A stretch of 64,000 nt of DNA from Muscardinus avellanarius (GCA_963383645.1 OY726571.1:79707108-79771107); one strand, 5' to 3'; shown: positions 32,459 through 45,294, counted from the stretch's first letter. Translations and numbers: made by a program. The notes: generated from the letters alone by a model not told the origin.

Positions 32459-35400
32459 AGGAAGGACTGCCAATGTACGCAAGTAATGAGATTAAAAAGG
32501 GTTATATTAACCCTGCTGAGGAATCTAACCTTTACCACTAATGCAGTGAGCCAAAGTGAAATTTAATGGAAATGTACCAAATAAAGACAAAACCCAAAAT
32601 ACCCAACATCAACAACAAAAACAAACAAACAAAAAAAACCACCACCTCCACCACCCCCCAAAAAATTCCCAGACCAAATAAACAAAATCTTGGACTCCAA
32701 CCACACCACTGGGATGACCACTTGTAAAGTACCAGATGGGAAAAGAAATGCAGTGCTTGTTTCTTGTGATCTGTTACTAATCTTTAATATAGCAACTGGT
32801 TCCTGTTCCAGGAGAGACCGGCTTCCCGTGTTCCCTGCAGTTTTGAGTCTCTTAACACATACTCTGCAGTCCTAGCAGGTGCAGGACTTAGCACCCTGCA
32901 CACCGCTTCTATCAGCAACAGCAGTAAAGAGGAAGGTCCATGGGCCAAGGAGAACCTGTAAATCTTTTTGAATTGTGGTCATACTAGCTGCTTCATTTTC
33001 CCTGCCTTCTAGGAAAAGGGGACAGCTTCTGTGATCAAAATCAAAACAGCAGCTTTACAAACTGTCAGCAAGTTATTTTCATAGTTCTCTCTTCATTGAG
33101 CTAAGGACAGAGAGAATGGACTGAGGAGAGAGAGAGTTTTGCTTCCCTTATAAGATGTGAACTGAGAAGCAGATCCTGAGAAAGAAAAAGTACCTATGTT
33201 CTCCATGCAAGTCTCCTTTCCAATGATGCACCCAGATCTCCACACCATCTACCCCTGAAGAGACTCATCTACTTCAGAGAAACTGCAACCCCACAGAGCC
33301 AGAATTTAATTTCTTTGACCAATGAAAAATTAAAATACTTACATAAGAACATTCAGCAACACTGCTATCTAATGATGTGCAGAAACAGGGCAATTATGCC
33401 TCACTTCAGGTGGCTGATGAGGCCACTTCAAACTTCAGACATGATCTCATAATGCATCTAAGTGCATTGTTGTAATTATTAGCCATAAAAAAGTGGAATG
33501 GATGAATGGAAGGGGGTTTAATTATTTAATTTGATGATGTAGCAACATGGCCTTACTACTTCTGTTTCTATAAATTCACATCTGGTCAAAACATGCTATA
33601 CCTTCATAACCTGGTATCTCTCTGCATGCATTCTAATTTAAACTCTGAGAAACCATATAATTACCATTTCAAATGGAGAAGTCTTTAGGATACAAGCACC
33701 ATCAAGGACATATTAAAATAAAATGAAAACATACTAGGGGATGAGAGAGAAAATTGTAAGATTTGGGGCAGTAGAAATGGACCAAGAACTTCAATGCTTA
33801 AATTATGGCAGATTATCAATCTGGGCAGCATTCATTTCTTTAATAGACATAGCTATTCATAGCTAGGTCTCAATTTGTCTCTTTGCTCATATAGTTTGGA
33901 GAAGGAGCCATCTTCAGAAAGATAGCTGTTTGTACCAACAACACAGAATAGTGTAAGAGGACTTAGAAACTGCTAAGTTTGGTTCAAACATAAGCACAAT
34001 TCCTTCCATGAGCTCAGAAGTCATGAGGCTTCTGAGTACTTCTCCAAGATGGTGAACTTCCAAATGTAATCTTCTCCACAGATATATGTCAGGTTAAGCT
34101 CCTTGGCTTATGCAAAAGAATTGGAGACAACAAAGTGGTGCATGTTAATCTCAGAAATGGTGAATTTTCAACATGTAATTGTCTTCGGTCATTGCCAGGT
34201 CTGTTGAGAAGAAATTAGAATCTGATTTATTGGTCTTCATGGTTCCCCTGAGCAAAATATCTCTACGAGGTAAAAGATACAGATAAGCAAATATCCACTG
34301 AATATAATTTTTTATCTTTGTAATTTAAGTCTGCCATAACCAATTGTTATCATTGTTTTGTAGTTCTGTTTTGTGCCCTGGGTGGGAAGTTGCTTAGAAG
34401 ACCCCTGGAGCCTCTTCTAATTTTACATAGTCCAAGTTACATGGGATGGATTGGGGATAAAGGAAAGGACTAGCATTCGAAGTCTGTTAATAAGTTTAAG
34501 TCTATTTCATTAAAATGAGTCTCTGAAGGATAGAAATCTGACTTTCTCCATCTGTATCTCCATCCCCCCCATGACATACCACGCTAATGGTTTCCAGTGG
34601 CAGAAGTCCAAGATACAGTAATCCAGTTTGTTTGATGACTAAACGTCCTTTTATGCCCTGAGGATCGACTCAAACAAGCTGAATTAGTGCCTAATGCCGA
34701 AACCAGAACACTTGTCTGTCCTTTAGAGAGTGGCCCACATCACCAATATTCCTAGCCTTACTAGCACGTCCCTAGAGGAAAAAATCACTTTGTCACTTCG
34801 GTTGATTATGACAAACTTTAGGGATCAACTTGACCAAGAGGGCACTGAATTGGCAATGCATGCTGGGATTCTTAGGTAGCAGGAATCTATACCTAGTTGG
34901 CATGGAGACCTCAAACTGATGCATGATTTTTACTTCCTAAAAGCAAAAGTTTTGGTCTGACTTGATTTGCATGCAGGAAAAGTATAGTTGAAGCAGAGAG
35001 GAAAGTATAAGCTATTTGGATAGAAGGGTCCAGGTCTCATCTGATCTCTACCTAACACTTATTAGCCCCTAAGGGAGAATAATTTCATACTATTTATTTA
35101 CCCTGCTTATAACCTGACTAACCCTCTGCCCCATTTTGTGAAATCTCCCTCATACTACATTACAGGCTTACATTTGTTCAGAAGGAAGACATCAAGGGAA
35201 AGAAACCTGTTTTTGAAGGCTGTGATTTTTGCAAGGAGGCCTGACTTTGGAGGTTCTGTGGCTTTCAGTGATTTACCAGGCTGTACGCCAGGCTCAGCAG
35301 CCACCTGTGCTTGCAGTAGATGAAAATCAGAACGCAAAGTGAGCTGAAAGTAAAGCAGAAAGGGTGAAAGCCAGCCCAAGACAGACAATTTCTATGTCAC

Positions 35401-36356
35401 GATAAACTGTCAAGCTGACTTCTGTGACAGGCTCAGAGGAGATGGGTGATCTACAGATTGACGAGGCTGAATGGTGCGCCCCATCCTTACTCTTCTGTGG
35501 TATTTTCCAAAGTCCAGGAACCGTAGCCTCAACTGACTTTTTAAATAATGGAGACCATGAACATAAGGATTATGGTCTGTTGGCTGCTCACAGAAGAAGA
35601 CTAATATTTATGAGACAACTTTTATCTCCTATGTCAGATTTTAATTATTTTTCTCCAATAGTTAGAAAAGTATTGTATGTCATTTCTTTCCAAAGACTCA
35701 GCTATTAAAATTGGCAGGACTCCAATTAACCCTGCTCTCTGAATTCATCTGAAACTCATATTAAAATGGAACACAGTACTTAACAGGCAACCCCTGACTC
35801 TCTTGCCAAGAAGAAAGCATAACCAGGAAGCTCTGTCTGGATCAGAGGCAGCCCTTAAAGTCTCATCCTACCAACATTCTGCTTTATGTTCTCTGTGGAA
35901 CATATCTTCTTTCAACAACCTACACAGCTATGAGCCATCGTTACCATTCCCTCTTCTGAATAATTTGTATATTTAAACACAGGAAAGGGGAGTAAAAATT
36001 AAATCAGCATAATTTAAGGATCATGCTAAACTCATAATATGTTGCTTTTTTCATTTCCATCTCAACATTTGTTCCTAAGAAGAAAGAATATAGATATGAT
36101 ATGATTAAATCTAGTTAATCCTCCATGTTTTTTTTTTTTCATTTTGCCCAACCAACTTAGGGTACCTATTAATCTTCATTCATTCTGATACTAAATTAAT
36201 TAAAAAATATGACAATCTACTGAAAACTTGGTTTTTTTCTTGTGAAGATAAGTGAGATCAGGAGGCAAGAGGCGACGAAGTAAGCAGGGAAGAAATTCTG
36301 TCTCTAAATTATGGCAAGTATTTTTCTAAGTATAAAAAACTGTTCAACGACAACAA
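31717..36356. other. Long stretch with no recognised repeat or gene
   Basis: About 4.6 kb without a recognisable SINE, L1 or LTR. It includes A-rich runs at 32430-32460 and 32580-32690, a hairpin at 32025-32058, and AT-rich homeobox-like words (TTGTAATTATTAGCC near 33471, TTTAATTATTTAATTTGATG near 33516). Frames such as 35138-35323 and 35424-35708 have no motif. The absence of repeats could mean constraint or chance. Confidence 0.45.
32025..32058. repeat. Perfect 12-bp inverted repeat
   Basis: TTCTTAGTTCTA at 32025-32036 and TAGAACTAAGAA at 32047-32058, separated by 10 bases. Confidence 0.9.
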
Positions 36357-36564
36357 TTTTTTGTGGAACTGGGGATTGAACCCAGGGGCATTCTACCTCT
36401 GAGCTACACCCAAAGCCCTCTTTTTTTCTTCTTCACATTGAAACAGAGTCTCACTAAGTTCTGGAGGGTGTCACTACATAGCTGAGACTGGCTGTGAACC
36501 TGTGATCCTCTTGTCTCAGCCTTCCGAGTACTAGGATTACAAGGGTGCACCACCAGGCCTGGCT
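36357..36564 (-). mobile_element. B1-ID SINE, type 1
   Basis: Reverse-oriented: GGGGATTGAACCCAGGGGCA, TACCTCTGAGCTACACCC, GAAACAGAGTCTCACTAAGT, ending ACCACCAGGCCTGGCT. Confidence 0.9.
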
Positions 36565-37080
36565 AACAGTCACAAATATTACTTGATCACTACTTCTTGC
36601 AGTAGAAGCCAAACTCCAAATTGCATAATTCCTGCGTCTATCTACGCATCTTCTCTATTTTATTATAGACAATTGAATCTACATGTGTGTGCCCGGTTGG
36701 AAGGCAATACTCAACTACTCTGATTTTCAGGGATTAATGAAATCAAACAATACTTATTTATTTTATTTTAGAAAGTCATGTTTCTATAACATGACTTTCT
36801 ACATTTTCCTCCTTAAGAAATAGTATTATAACATGAACCTATTAAAAGCTTGTAAGTTAATTTTAACCAGTAGTTCAAATTTAGATCACGGAATTGCAAG
36901 TAAGTGGTTTCTTATTGTTCCCATGGAACTTGCAGGGCAGTTTCAAGCTTTGTTTCTGTACAATCATATCTGGAGAATGGAAACATCCAAAAATATTTTA
37001 GACAACTGACCAAAGCAAGAGAGAGTTTGTGAGAGGACGTCTTCAAATTATGACTTGAGACTACAAACTGGAATGCAATG
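36565..37080. other. Unassigned DNA with hairpin
   Basis: No gene or repeat recognised. Contains the inverted repeat at 36769-36801. Confidence 0.5.
36769..36801. repeat. Perfect 14-bp hairpin with 5-nt loop
   Basis: TAGAAAGTCATGTT (36769-36782), loop TCTAT, AACATGACTTTCTA (36788-36801). It lies in otherwise plain AT-rich DNA. Confidence 0.95.
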
Positions 37081-37290
37081 CCAGATGTGATTGTACACGT
37101 CTATAATCCCAGTACTTGGGAGGCTGAGACAAGAGGACTGCAGATTTAAGGCTAGCCTCAGAGACTAAGCATGGTCATCATCAGCTTAATGAGACCCTAT
37201 TTTCAAACTAAAAAATAAGATGAGGGCTGGGGATGTAGCTCAGAGTTAGAATATCATTGGGTTCAACCCCCAACACCCAACCCCCCCAAA
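37081..37290 (+). mobile_element. B1-ID SINE, type 1, old
   Basis: CCAGATGTGATTGTACACGT, AATCCCAGTACTTGGGAGGC, GGGGCTGGGGATGTAGCTCA, TTGGGTTCAACCCCCAACAC. The middle carries an extra CATGGTCATCATCAGCTTA segment relative to other copies. Confidence 0.85.
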
Positions 37291-39150
37291 TATAATGCAT
37301 TAACATACTAATTTTAATCATTCAAATAACCACCAGTAATAAATATTGAATAATAACGAAGACCTTTAGAAATTCAAGGACAGCTAGCAAAGACACCATG
37401 CCCAAGGCATAATCCAAAGCCCATCACTCTTTAGAGATATAAGGATAAAGTCAGGGTTCTCCTCAACTAAAATGGCTAATACCTGGAATTTAGGGCAGCT
37501 TATTAGATTAAAACACTCAGTCTTTGGAGTTTCCTGTGTTTGACTGTGAGAAGTCTTCTGAAAATAAATAAATAAACCAACCAGGTCAGCAAGTCAAAGT
37601 TTACCCAGATTTTGAAGAAATAAGGCACTGTAAAAAATTCTAGATTGATCTGCTTCATTCTCTGAAGAAGGGTGATGTTGATAATAAGAAATTTATTGAG
37701 TTAAGTCCTCAAGAGACATCCAGCCTGCTGTTAAAAGAGAGTGGGAGAAGAGAAGAGAAAGTGCAAGAAAAAAGAAAGAGAAAATAAGAGAAAGAGAAAG
37801 AGGAGAGGGGAGAGGAGAGGCTTGTGCAGTGGACCGACTAGCATGACCATCATGCTTGCCCCCATATTCAGAGGACCTGCCAGTCCTCTATATTGAGAGG
37901 AGCAAAATTCCCAGCGTGTGCTGTACCAGATCAACCAGCAGCAAAACTTAAACACCTTAAATATTACCAGATTCAAAGACTTACACAACAATGTGCCCAC
38001 ACTGATTTATGGCTAGACTGCTTGACCAAGAAAAAAATATTCTGAACTCCAAATATCAAATGATTATTGTGGGATTTGATTTCCAAAGAAATGTGCCTGG
38101 GAAGGTGTCCTTTTTTTTTCCTAGAAAAATTATATGGATAATCAGAGAGCTCAGCACTGGGTGCGTCACTATTCTCTTCTCTGCGAGGTGAAGGGTGCCC
38201 GTGCCTTTCCTATGTGGTGTCTACATCTTTGCTATTGTTTACTATATATTTGTATAGTCTTTGCTTTCCATTAGTCATGGAATTCTTTTTAGCATTGTAG
38301 GTCAAGACCCCATTGGGGCCAAGTCGAGGTTCCATTGTCCCTTTGGAGGGATCTCCTTGGATCTCTGTCTGGTCACAATTTGGGTAAATGCACAGATGTT
38401 TTTAAGAAACCCAAGAGAGGAATATGAATTCCACATTTTCTTAATGTTTGTCTGTTTGTTTAGGTCTCAGGGCAGGACTTGAAAGATGGTGGGTCCTACT
38501 GGTCAGTAAGCAGGTGTCTGCCAGTGGGCATCGCAAGCAGCTCAGTTTGAGAGGAGACCACAGGTTTGGCAAAGGAAAGTGGAGAAGGCGTCACATTCTG
38601 CGAATTCCCTTTATAATTATTTAAGAGATACAAGAAATGAGCTAATGTTATCTCTTTTGAAATTGCCATTTAAAATGTTGAGCTGTGTTTCATGAATGTC
38701 ATACAGAGATTAAAATAATAGAATGTCATTGATTACCATGAGAACTGCAAAATATCCTGGTAATGTTTATCTTCCAGAGCATTAATAGCCCCTTTGCCAT
38801 GCAGCACACATCTTACATTCTAACCGAATGCTTCGTATTGTACGTTATATAATTGGTTGTCTTTCAACCCTTCACACGTTTTTGTGAATACCTTCAGCGG
38901 GGCCTTGCACATGATAGTCTCCATAATTACATATTGCTCCATAGTTTAACTCTTTATTATGAGAAAGCCTAAAACAAGCATAGTGTTCAGTGAGACTCCT
39001 CGATCAGTACCAAATTTAGTATTATCAATGGGGAGGGGAAAAATTGAGGCAGGAAAAGGGAGGAAATGCACTAGGCATTGTGTTTTTATCACACTAACCC
39101 TCAATATGATGTATGGTTACAACACATCAGAATATATAAATATGTATTAT
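37291..39150. other. Unassigned DNA
   Basis: Purine-rich tract (GAGAAAG-like) at 37738-37820; otherwise single-copy-like. A weak L1-terminus resemblance (AATATGATGTATGGTTACAA) at about 39100-39135 is followed by the next SINE. No exon recognised. Confidence 0.45.
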
Positions 39151-39351
39151 CTGGGTGCAGAGGTGTGCAACTGTAATCTAAGTACTTGGGAGGCTGAAAC
39201 AGGAGGCTCACAAGACCAGCCTCAGCAACTTAGTGAGAAATCTCAGCAACTTTAGTATGACCTTGTTTCAAAATAAAATAGGACTGGGGTGTAGCTCTGA
39301 GGTTGAATGCCTCTAGGTTCAACCTCCAGAACTAAAAAAAAAAAAAAAAAA
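39151..39351 (+). mobile_element. B1-ID SINE, type 1, old
   Basis: CTGGGTGCAGAGGTGTGCAA, AAGTACTTGGGAGGCTGAA, a duplicated TCAGCAACTT segment, GACTGGGGTGTAGCTCTGAG, A-tail of about 18. Confidence 0.85.
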
Positions 39352-39403
39352 TTAGAGTACAATAACTTAAATCAATTCACTCTATTTAAAATACAAAGTA
39401 AAA

Positions 39404-39614
39404 GCCGGGCGTGGTGGCGCACGCTTGTAATCCCTGCTCTTGGGAGGCAGTGACAGGAGGATCGAGCAGGTTCGAAGCCAGCCGCGCGTGCTGGCTTAGG
39501 AGACCCTGTTTCCAAATAAAAATGTAAAAATAGGTCTGGGAGTGTAGCCCGGAGGTAGAAAGGCTTTCAGGAACCCCAGTACCACCAAAAAATAAAAAAT
39601 AAAATAAATAAAAT
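39404..39614 (+). mobile_element. B1-ID SINE, type 2, young-looking
   Basis: GCCGGGCGTGGTGGCGCACG intact, stem GCCAGCCGCGCGTGCTGGC, GTGTAGCCCGGAGGTAGAAA, CCCCAGTACCACC. A 16-bp duplication AAAATACAA(A/G)GTAAAA lies at 39388-39403 and 39615-39630. Confidence 0.95.
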
Positions 39615-39630
39615 AAAATACAAGGTAAAA

Positions 39631-41797
39631 ACATTTCTTAATTGTTTAGTTTAGTCCCCGTCCATGTTTGTTGTTCTTGCTTTTAAATCAGGAACAAATT
39701 TTAAGAAAGGGAGAAAACAATCTTCTGACATTTTACAAATCATACCTGTTTGTACAATTCAAATTAAATGAAGCAAAAAGGCAGATATTGAGTATTTAAT
39801 ATGCATGTGACAATATTCTGAGTGCTGTTATTGTGGGAGAAAATATGTGTGCTCAGAAAACACTGTATTTAAAAAACACAACGCACTTCTAGAAATAAAA
39901 GCCCAAGTTATATGATTATCTGTATTTTACATAATACCTAGAATTTGAGATTTGGTACATGTGTCGCACAAGTCTAAATTACATAGAGACATAAATGCAT
40001 ATATAGGTAATATAAAAGTACATACATTCTTACATATATGTCTGTTAAAATATGTATCTGTCTATATATGATTTTAACACAATGTTAAAAATAATGAAAC
40101 TTTTGAAAAGCCTTTAGATTAAATATTTGAGAATCTGTGCTGTAAAACTACCATTCGTTTACCAGGTGCTCATCTACATAAATGGGGATAAAACAAATGT
40201 TTTGATCTGACATGTTTATTTCATTCACGCAGATCTAATAATTGAGCTGTGAAGACTGAGAACCATTTGGCCTCCTCAATTTACTTTCTGTTCTTTATAC
40301 CTCGACACTGTCCTTCATTTGAATGAGAGTTCTATTGAAATTATCTTTCTTTTCAAATATCCTGACATCTTAGAAGCATGTTCCACAAGAAAATTTTGAT
40401 TGCTGTATTTTTTTAATGTCAACAACCACATTAAAACATTTTCAGTGATTGAACTTAATTAAGCCATAATTGTCCTTGGCTTTCATGTTCTGGTAAAGTT
40501 GTGGAATTTAGTACCTTGGAGATTTTCATAGACCTTGATTTGTGTTTCTCTCCATTTTATGTGTCTGAAATAAAAATAACCAACCACAAAGAGAGTCAAG
40601 GACAACTGTGAAAGTAAACTCTAAAACAATACAGAGTAAGTTTTAAGAATACTTAGAATTGACAATAAAAGGTAAAAATATCAAACACCTATATTTTTGT
40701 GTGTAAGACTAAACACCACTAAACCTGTCATTAACTAGAGTGACAATCGGTTAAATTACTGAGCACTGCTTAAGGACTGAGTTTTCTAAAATGTGTGATT
40801 ATTTAAAGTATTCTCCAACTAGGCAATGCACTTTACACCTGAACGTGTTGGAGTCTAGTAGTTCGCATTGTACTCCACACTCTGCAGTGATTTGACCACG
40901 TTTTATAAAAAGACTTAGTGCCATTGCTCTAAGAAGACCTCAGTTAAAAACTATGCAATTATAAATTTATTTGAGGTAATTTCAAAGTGTCTTTTAAACT
41001 AATGAAGGACACATCCAAATGCTGTACCCCTGGGTCCCTGCATAACCACATCCCGCTTCCCCAAGTGACCTCTAAATTTTTAACACCCAGAGGAGTAGAC
41101 TCTGCAATGATATTATTTATTCAGGCTGCTCTATTTCTATTACCACGTGAGCATATCAGTTAATATAAATAATTTCTGATTTTAAAAATCTATTTAATCT
41201 TTAGTGCTGTTGTTGGAGGCAGCATAATAATTTAAAACAAATTTTCTACTTTTTAAATCCATTATCTTCACATCTGGTGAATAATTGGGGGAGGATATGG
41301 ATGTATTTACATACTATAAAGTTTAAATTAAAATTGAATACTGATAAGAGCAGACTTAGAATTGACAAGATAGTGATTCAATTAGTCAAAATAAGAACCT
41401 TCATGATGGCCGTGATGATTTAAATAAATCACCCCTTTCCATAACAGAGCAAATTTTGAAGCTGCATGTTCTTACAACTCATGCAAGTGTCTCCCCATGT
41501 ACAGAGGAGATGATGAGGGAGCGGGAGAGTAGGCAGATGGAACCACTTGATACCACACAAGGGGAAAGGTTTTCATTAATGTTTGCATCAACTCATCAGT
41601 GTTTTGATATGGATCATTACAAGTTCACTCTCCCATTTCCAATACTTTTTCCCTTTAATTAGAATAGGTAGAAAAGAAGAATCTCAATTTTTGTCTCAGT
41701 GTTTGGTTCCATGATAGAACATCTGCTTGATCTCTGCCAGTCCACAGAGGATCTTTGGGAATCTTTGTACCTGTTGTGCACTGGAATAATTTCCCCT
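39631..41797. other. Repeat-poor AT-rich stretch
   Basis: About 2.2 kb with no recognised repeat or exon. Words such as AACTTAATTAAGCCATAATT near 40452 resemble homeodomain sites; this is only a hint of a conserved non-coding element. Confidence 0.4.
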
Positions 41798-42116
41798 CCC
41801 ACTCAACTTCCTATGTTGAGGTCCTAACCCTCAGGACGCCAGATGTGTCTGTATGTGGAGATCAGGTATTTACAGAGACAAGTTAAAATTAAGTCACTGC
41901 TGTGAACTCTACTCTACTATAACTGGGGTCCTTAGAAGAAAATGTTGGTAGGAGGACATGGGCACATGCAGAGAGATGATCAAGTAAAGATTCAGGGATG
42001 AGGTAACTATCTACAAGCCAACCAGGAAGGGCTCACAAGAAACCAGCCCTGCTCATGCCTTGATCTAGGACTTCCAGCCCCCAGAACTATGGGGAATAGA
42101 TGTCTGTTGATAAGTC
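41798..42116 (+). mobile_element. MLT1-like MaLR LTR
   Basis: TATGTTGAGGTCCTAACCCT, GTATTTACAGAGACAAGTTAA, CCTTGATCTAGGACTTCCAG, CCCCCAGAACTATGGGGAAT, GATGTCTGTTGATAAG follow the MLT1 order (ATGTTGAAATCCTAAC ... CTTGATCTTGGACTTCC ... CCAGAACTGTGAGAAATAAA). Confidence 0.75.
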
Positions 42117-42214
42117 AGCAGTCTCTGGAAACCTGTTCTAACCTCTCTGGTACCGATTCCATGATTCCAAATCTAGAGAGATAGACTTCTTCTAGGGAAG
42201 ACTCCTATCAAAAG

Positions 42215-42335
42215 CACTAGTGATAACAAGTGCTGGTGCAATACAGAAAAATAGAAACCCTTCCACACTGTTGATAGGAATATAAATCAATAGAATCATC
42301 ATGGAATTTATAGAGGTCCCTCAAAGAATGGAAAA
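42215..42335 (+). mobile_element. L1 ORF2 3' part, left segment
   Basis: GTGATAACAAGTGCTGGTGC, AACCCTTCCACACTGTTGAT, GGTCCCTCAAAGAATGG match the L1 stretch near the end of ORF2. It is interrupted by the SINE/L1 pieces that follow. Confidence 0.75.
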
Positions 42336-42365
42336 TGGAGTGGGATCCGAAGAAAAGCTCGCCAA

Positions 42366-42588
42366 GTCAGGCATAGGTGGCACACGCTTGTAATCCCAGC
42401 ATTTGGGAGGCTGAGACAGGAGGATAGTGTTTTTCAGACAGCCTCAGCTACTTAGAGAGGTCCTTTGCAACTCAGTGAGACCCTGTTTCAAAATCAAGAA
42501 TAAAAAATAGGGCTGGGGGTGCAGCTTGGAGGTAGAATGCCCCAGAGTTCCATCCCCAGTACCACACACACACACACACACACACACA
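42366..42588 (+). mobile_element. B1-ID SINE, type 1, with CA tail
   Basis: GTCAGGCATAGGTGGCACAC, CTCAGCTACTTAGAGAGGTC, GGGCTGGGGGTGCAGCTTGG, then CCCAGTACC passing straight into an (AC)n array at 42563-42588. Here the array starts from the SINE's own ACCAC end. Confidence 0.9.
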
Positions 42589-42672
42589 AACCCACCATGT
42601 ATCTCCCTATCACGCTGAACTCCATTGTGTTTTATGATTAAATACAATGCACCAGTAAAAGCATATGATAAA
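42589..42672 (+). mobile_element. L1 3'-terminal fragment
   Basis: CGCTGAACTCCATTGTG and ACAATGCACCAGTAAAAGC match the L1 terminus at 56910-56950 and 55535-55560. It sits inside an older L1. Confidence 0.65.
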
Positions 42673-42679
42673 AAAGTGT

Positions 42680-42985
42680 AAACTGTCCAATTACCCAACA
42701 ATGAAACTACTGGGTATATAGCCAAAGGAAGTGAACATTGTGTACAAAATATGTGTGCACTACTATGTTCATTGCATCACTGGCCACAAGAGCAGAGAAC
42801 AACCTGAGTGTCCATCAGATGATGAATGAATAAAGAATACGTGGCACATATATACAACATCGTTTCACTCAATTGTGGAATTTGAGAATGGTATCTCATA
42901 GAAGTGGAGAGTAGAATGGTGGTTACTCTTTAGCCAGGAGAGCAGGGTGGAGGTGAGAAGGCTGGCCAAAGCATACTAAATTCAT
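42680..42985 (+). mobile_element. L1 ORF2 3' part, right segment
   Basis: CCAATTACCCAACAATGAAA, CTACTGGGTATATAGCC, GTGTCCATCAGATGATGAAT, ACGTGGCACATATATACAA, GTGGTTACTCTTTAGCCAGG. It continues the element of 42215-42335. Confidence 0.8.
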
Positions 42986-43014
42986 GTGAGAAAGGATCAA
43001 GAAGTTCTGGTGGT

Positions 43015-43215
43015 AGCCGGGCGTGGCGGCGCATGCTTGTAATCCCCGCGCTTGGGAGGTGGAGACAGGAGGATCGCACAGGTTCAAAGCCAGCCTCTCT
43101 GGCTTAAGAGACCCTGTTTCCAAATTTAAAAAAATTTAAAAATAGGTCTGGGAGTGTAGCCTGGAGGTAGAAGGGCTTCCAGGAACCCCAGTACTACAAA
43201 AAAAAAAAAAAAAAA
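43015..43215 (+). mobile_element. B1-ID SINE, type 2, young-looking
   Basis: AGCCGGGCGTGGCGGCGCAT, CGCGCTTGGGAGG, stem GCCAGCCTCTCTGGC, GTGTAGCCTGGAGGTAGAAG, CCCAGTACTAC and a pure A-tail. A perfect 16-bp duplication AAGAAGTTCTGGTGGT lies at 42999-43014 and 43216-43231. Confidence 0.97.
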
Positions 43216-43231
43216 AAGAAGTTCTGGTGGT

Positions 43232-45294
43232 GCTCAACAGCACCACTCTAGATAACAACAATATAACGTATCTTTCCAAAAGCTAGGAGAAAGAATTTTG
43301 AAATTATTCATCATAAAGAAATACTAAAATCTTGAGCTATATTGATCTAAGTATCACATAATATATTCATGTATTGAAACATCTTATTACCCCATTAATA
43401 TGCATGGTTTATAGGCTTTAACATATCAGTTAAAAATAAATTTAATTAAAAGAAAGAAAGGAATCATACTAAAATTGTCATGATGGCCTACACTTTTCTG
43501 AGAGTTGAGAGGAATACTTTTTTCTTGACTTATGCTGTTTCTGCTAGATGACATGGTGAAATGCAACTATACCCAAGGAGCTAGCTGTAATTATTGCTCC
43601 TAAGTTATTTCATCTAGTTAAATATTAAGCTTTTGATATTTTCTATAGAGTTAGAAATGTCCTGGTATTAGTCAATTGCTTTGGAAAGTAATATATTGCT
43701 TCAGAACTTGGAATAATGCTTAATACAATTTTTTTTTTCTTTCCGTGGCTCTACTATAAATGCAAAAGAAGTCAGAGCACCTGCCATGTAATCAAAGGAA
43801 GACATTGATGTATGCTCTGGGAAGAAGGAATTGAAAATTGAATAAAGACAAGAGAAAATAAAATTTCCTAGACCCAGAACAAATGGAAATTGATTTAATT
43901 TACTGAAAAGAAAGCACCTCTTTGAGTAGCGAAGCAAAGCATTAGGATCTTGCTGTCTACCAGGAAAGGACAAATTAGAATTAGAAGAATCTATGAGTAT
44001 TTGGACTCCAAATTACTATAGTACCTTTCTGGTAAGTTTCCCCATTTTACATAAAACATTATGCATGACTTCAGGAAATCATGACTTCTTTTTTGTTCCA
44101 CCAGTAAAGTATAATGATATTAGAGTATTTTTTCTTGCCTTCCCTTTTAAAGAAAGATTAAATTATATTCTATCTTGCAGGCACTTGCCACAAGCATTTT
44201 TGATAGTGGTGTTTGAAACATATGATCATCTCAGCTGTTTATGTTTTTTCTAATAACTTTTTCTTCCCCTAAATAAATCTTATTTCCAGATCCATGGATT
44301 GGAATCTTTGGCCAGTGAGAGATGAGAATGGCCACACGAATTAGCAGCTAGACTTCTTCCTTTCGATTGGGAATGCAGATGTATCTGAGTTATCTAGCAA
44401 CCTGCCAGCTCCATGGACATGGGGACAAGGCAAGCTAAAAAATAACTCACATTTAAATATTCTCTGTAATGAAGGTGAATTGAAACAGAAGTACTGCATC
44501 GAAAAAGCCTGGTGATTTGAACTTCTTTTGATCTCCCATTAGAGGAAAATTTTTAATCGCAAACCCCACAGGACTTAGCCGACCACAGTTTACATTGGTC
44601 TGTCGGCACCACGTGGGTGGCATAATTTAGCAGGTATTTAGAAACTTGCGCGTGTCTGTGTTTGAAGGCTATGCCCATGCTTTGGGGAGTGCAAATTCCC
44701 TGAGTGATGATGGTTCATTCTATATCATCGTCTTTGGGTGGGAAGGAGGGAGGGGAAATAAAAGATCACCTCTTCCCTGGATCAACTAAGGAGACAGCTC
44801 CCAGCAGTCATTCCGGTCTGGGTCTCTATACTTGACTTTTCTTATTCCTCAGCCCCCTTGAAGGCTGCATTGTGCAGAGCTTAGTGTAAGCCAGGCTCCA
44901 GGGAATAGCAGATCTAGTTATGTCCATGCTTGGGGCAAAGCAGTTTCTGGGAGAACAATAGGCAGGAGGACAGCAGATAGAGGCCTGCTTTAGAAATTCA
45001 TCTTTAAGACTCCAAAATGAAATGGCATGGCAGATTAAGGAACTAATGGAATAGTCGACCGCCAGCATGGGATTGGGGAGTTCATGATGATTACTTTTCA
45101 AGAGGAATCGTTCAAAGAGAGGCCTTCCAAAACCTATGTTTGGAAGTTTACATCATTAATATTTAAGTGTTGTGAGAACCTAGGCAGGCTGAAAAGTACT
45201 GGCTTAATACTGTTCGTCTGTACTCAAAGAGAACTCTGTTCCCTAATAACTTATTAAGAAATTAAGAAAATTTAAAACAACATGTTGCTTTCAG
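43232..45294. other. Unassigned DNA
   Basis: AT-rich to about 44270, then more mixed with a CACGTG E-box near 44612 and scattered CpGs. Frames at 43701-43973, 43993-44253 and 44826-45101 have no recognisable motif. Confidence 0.45.
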
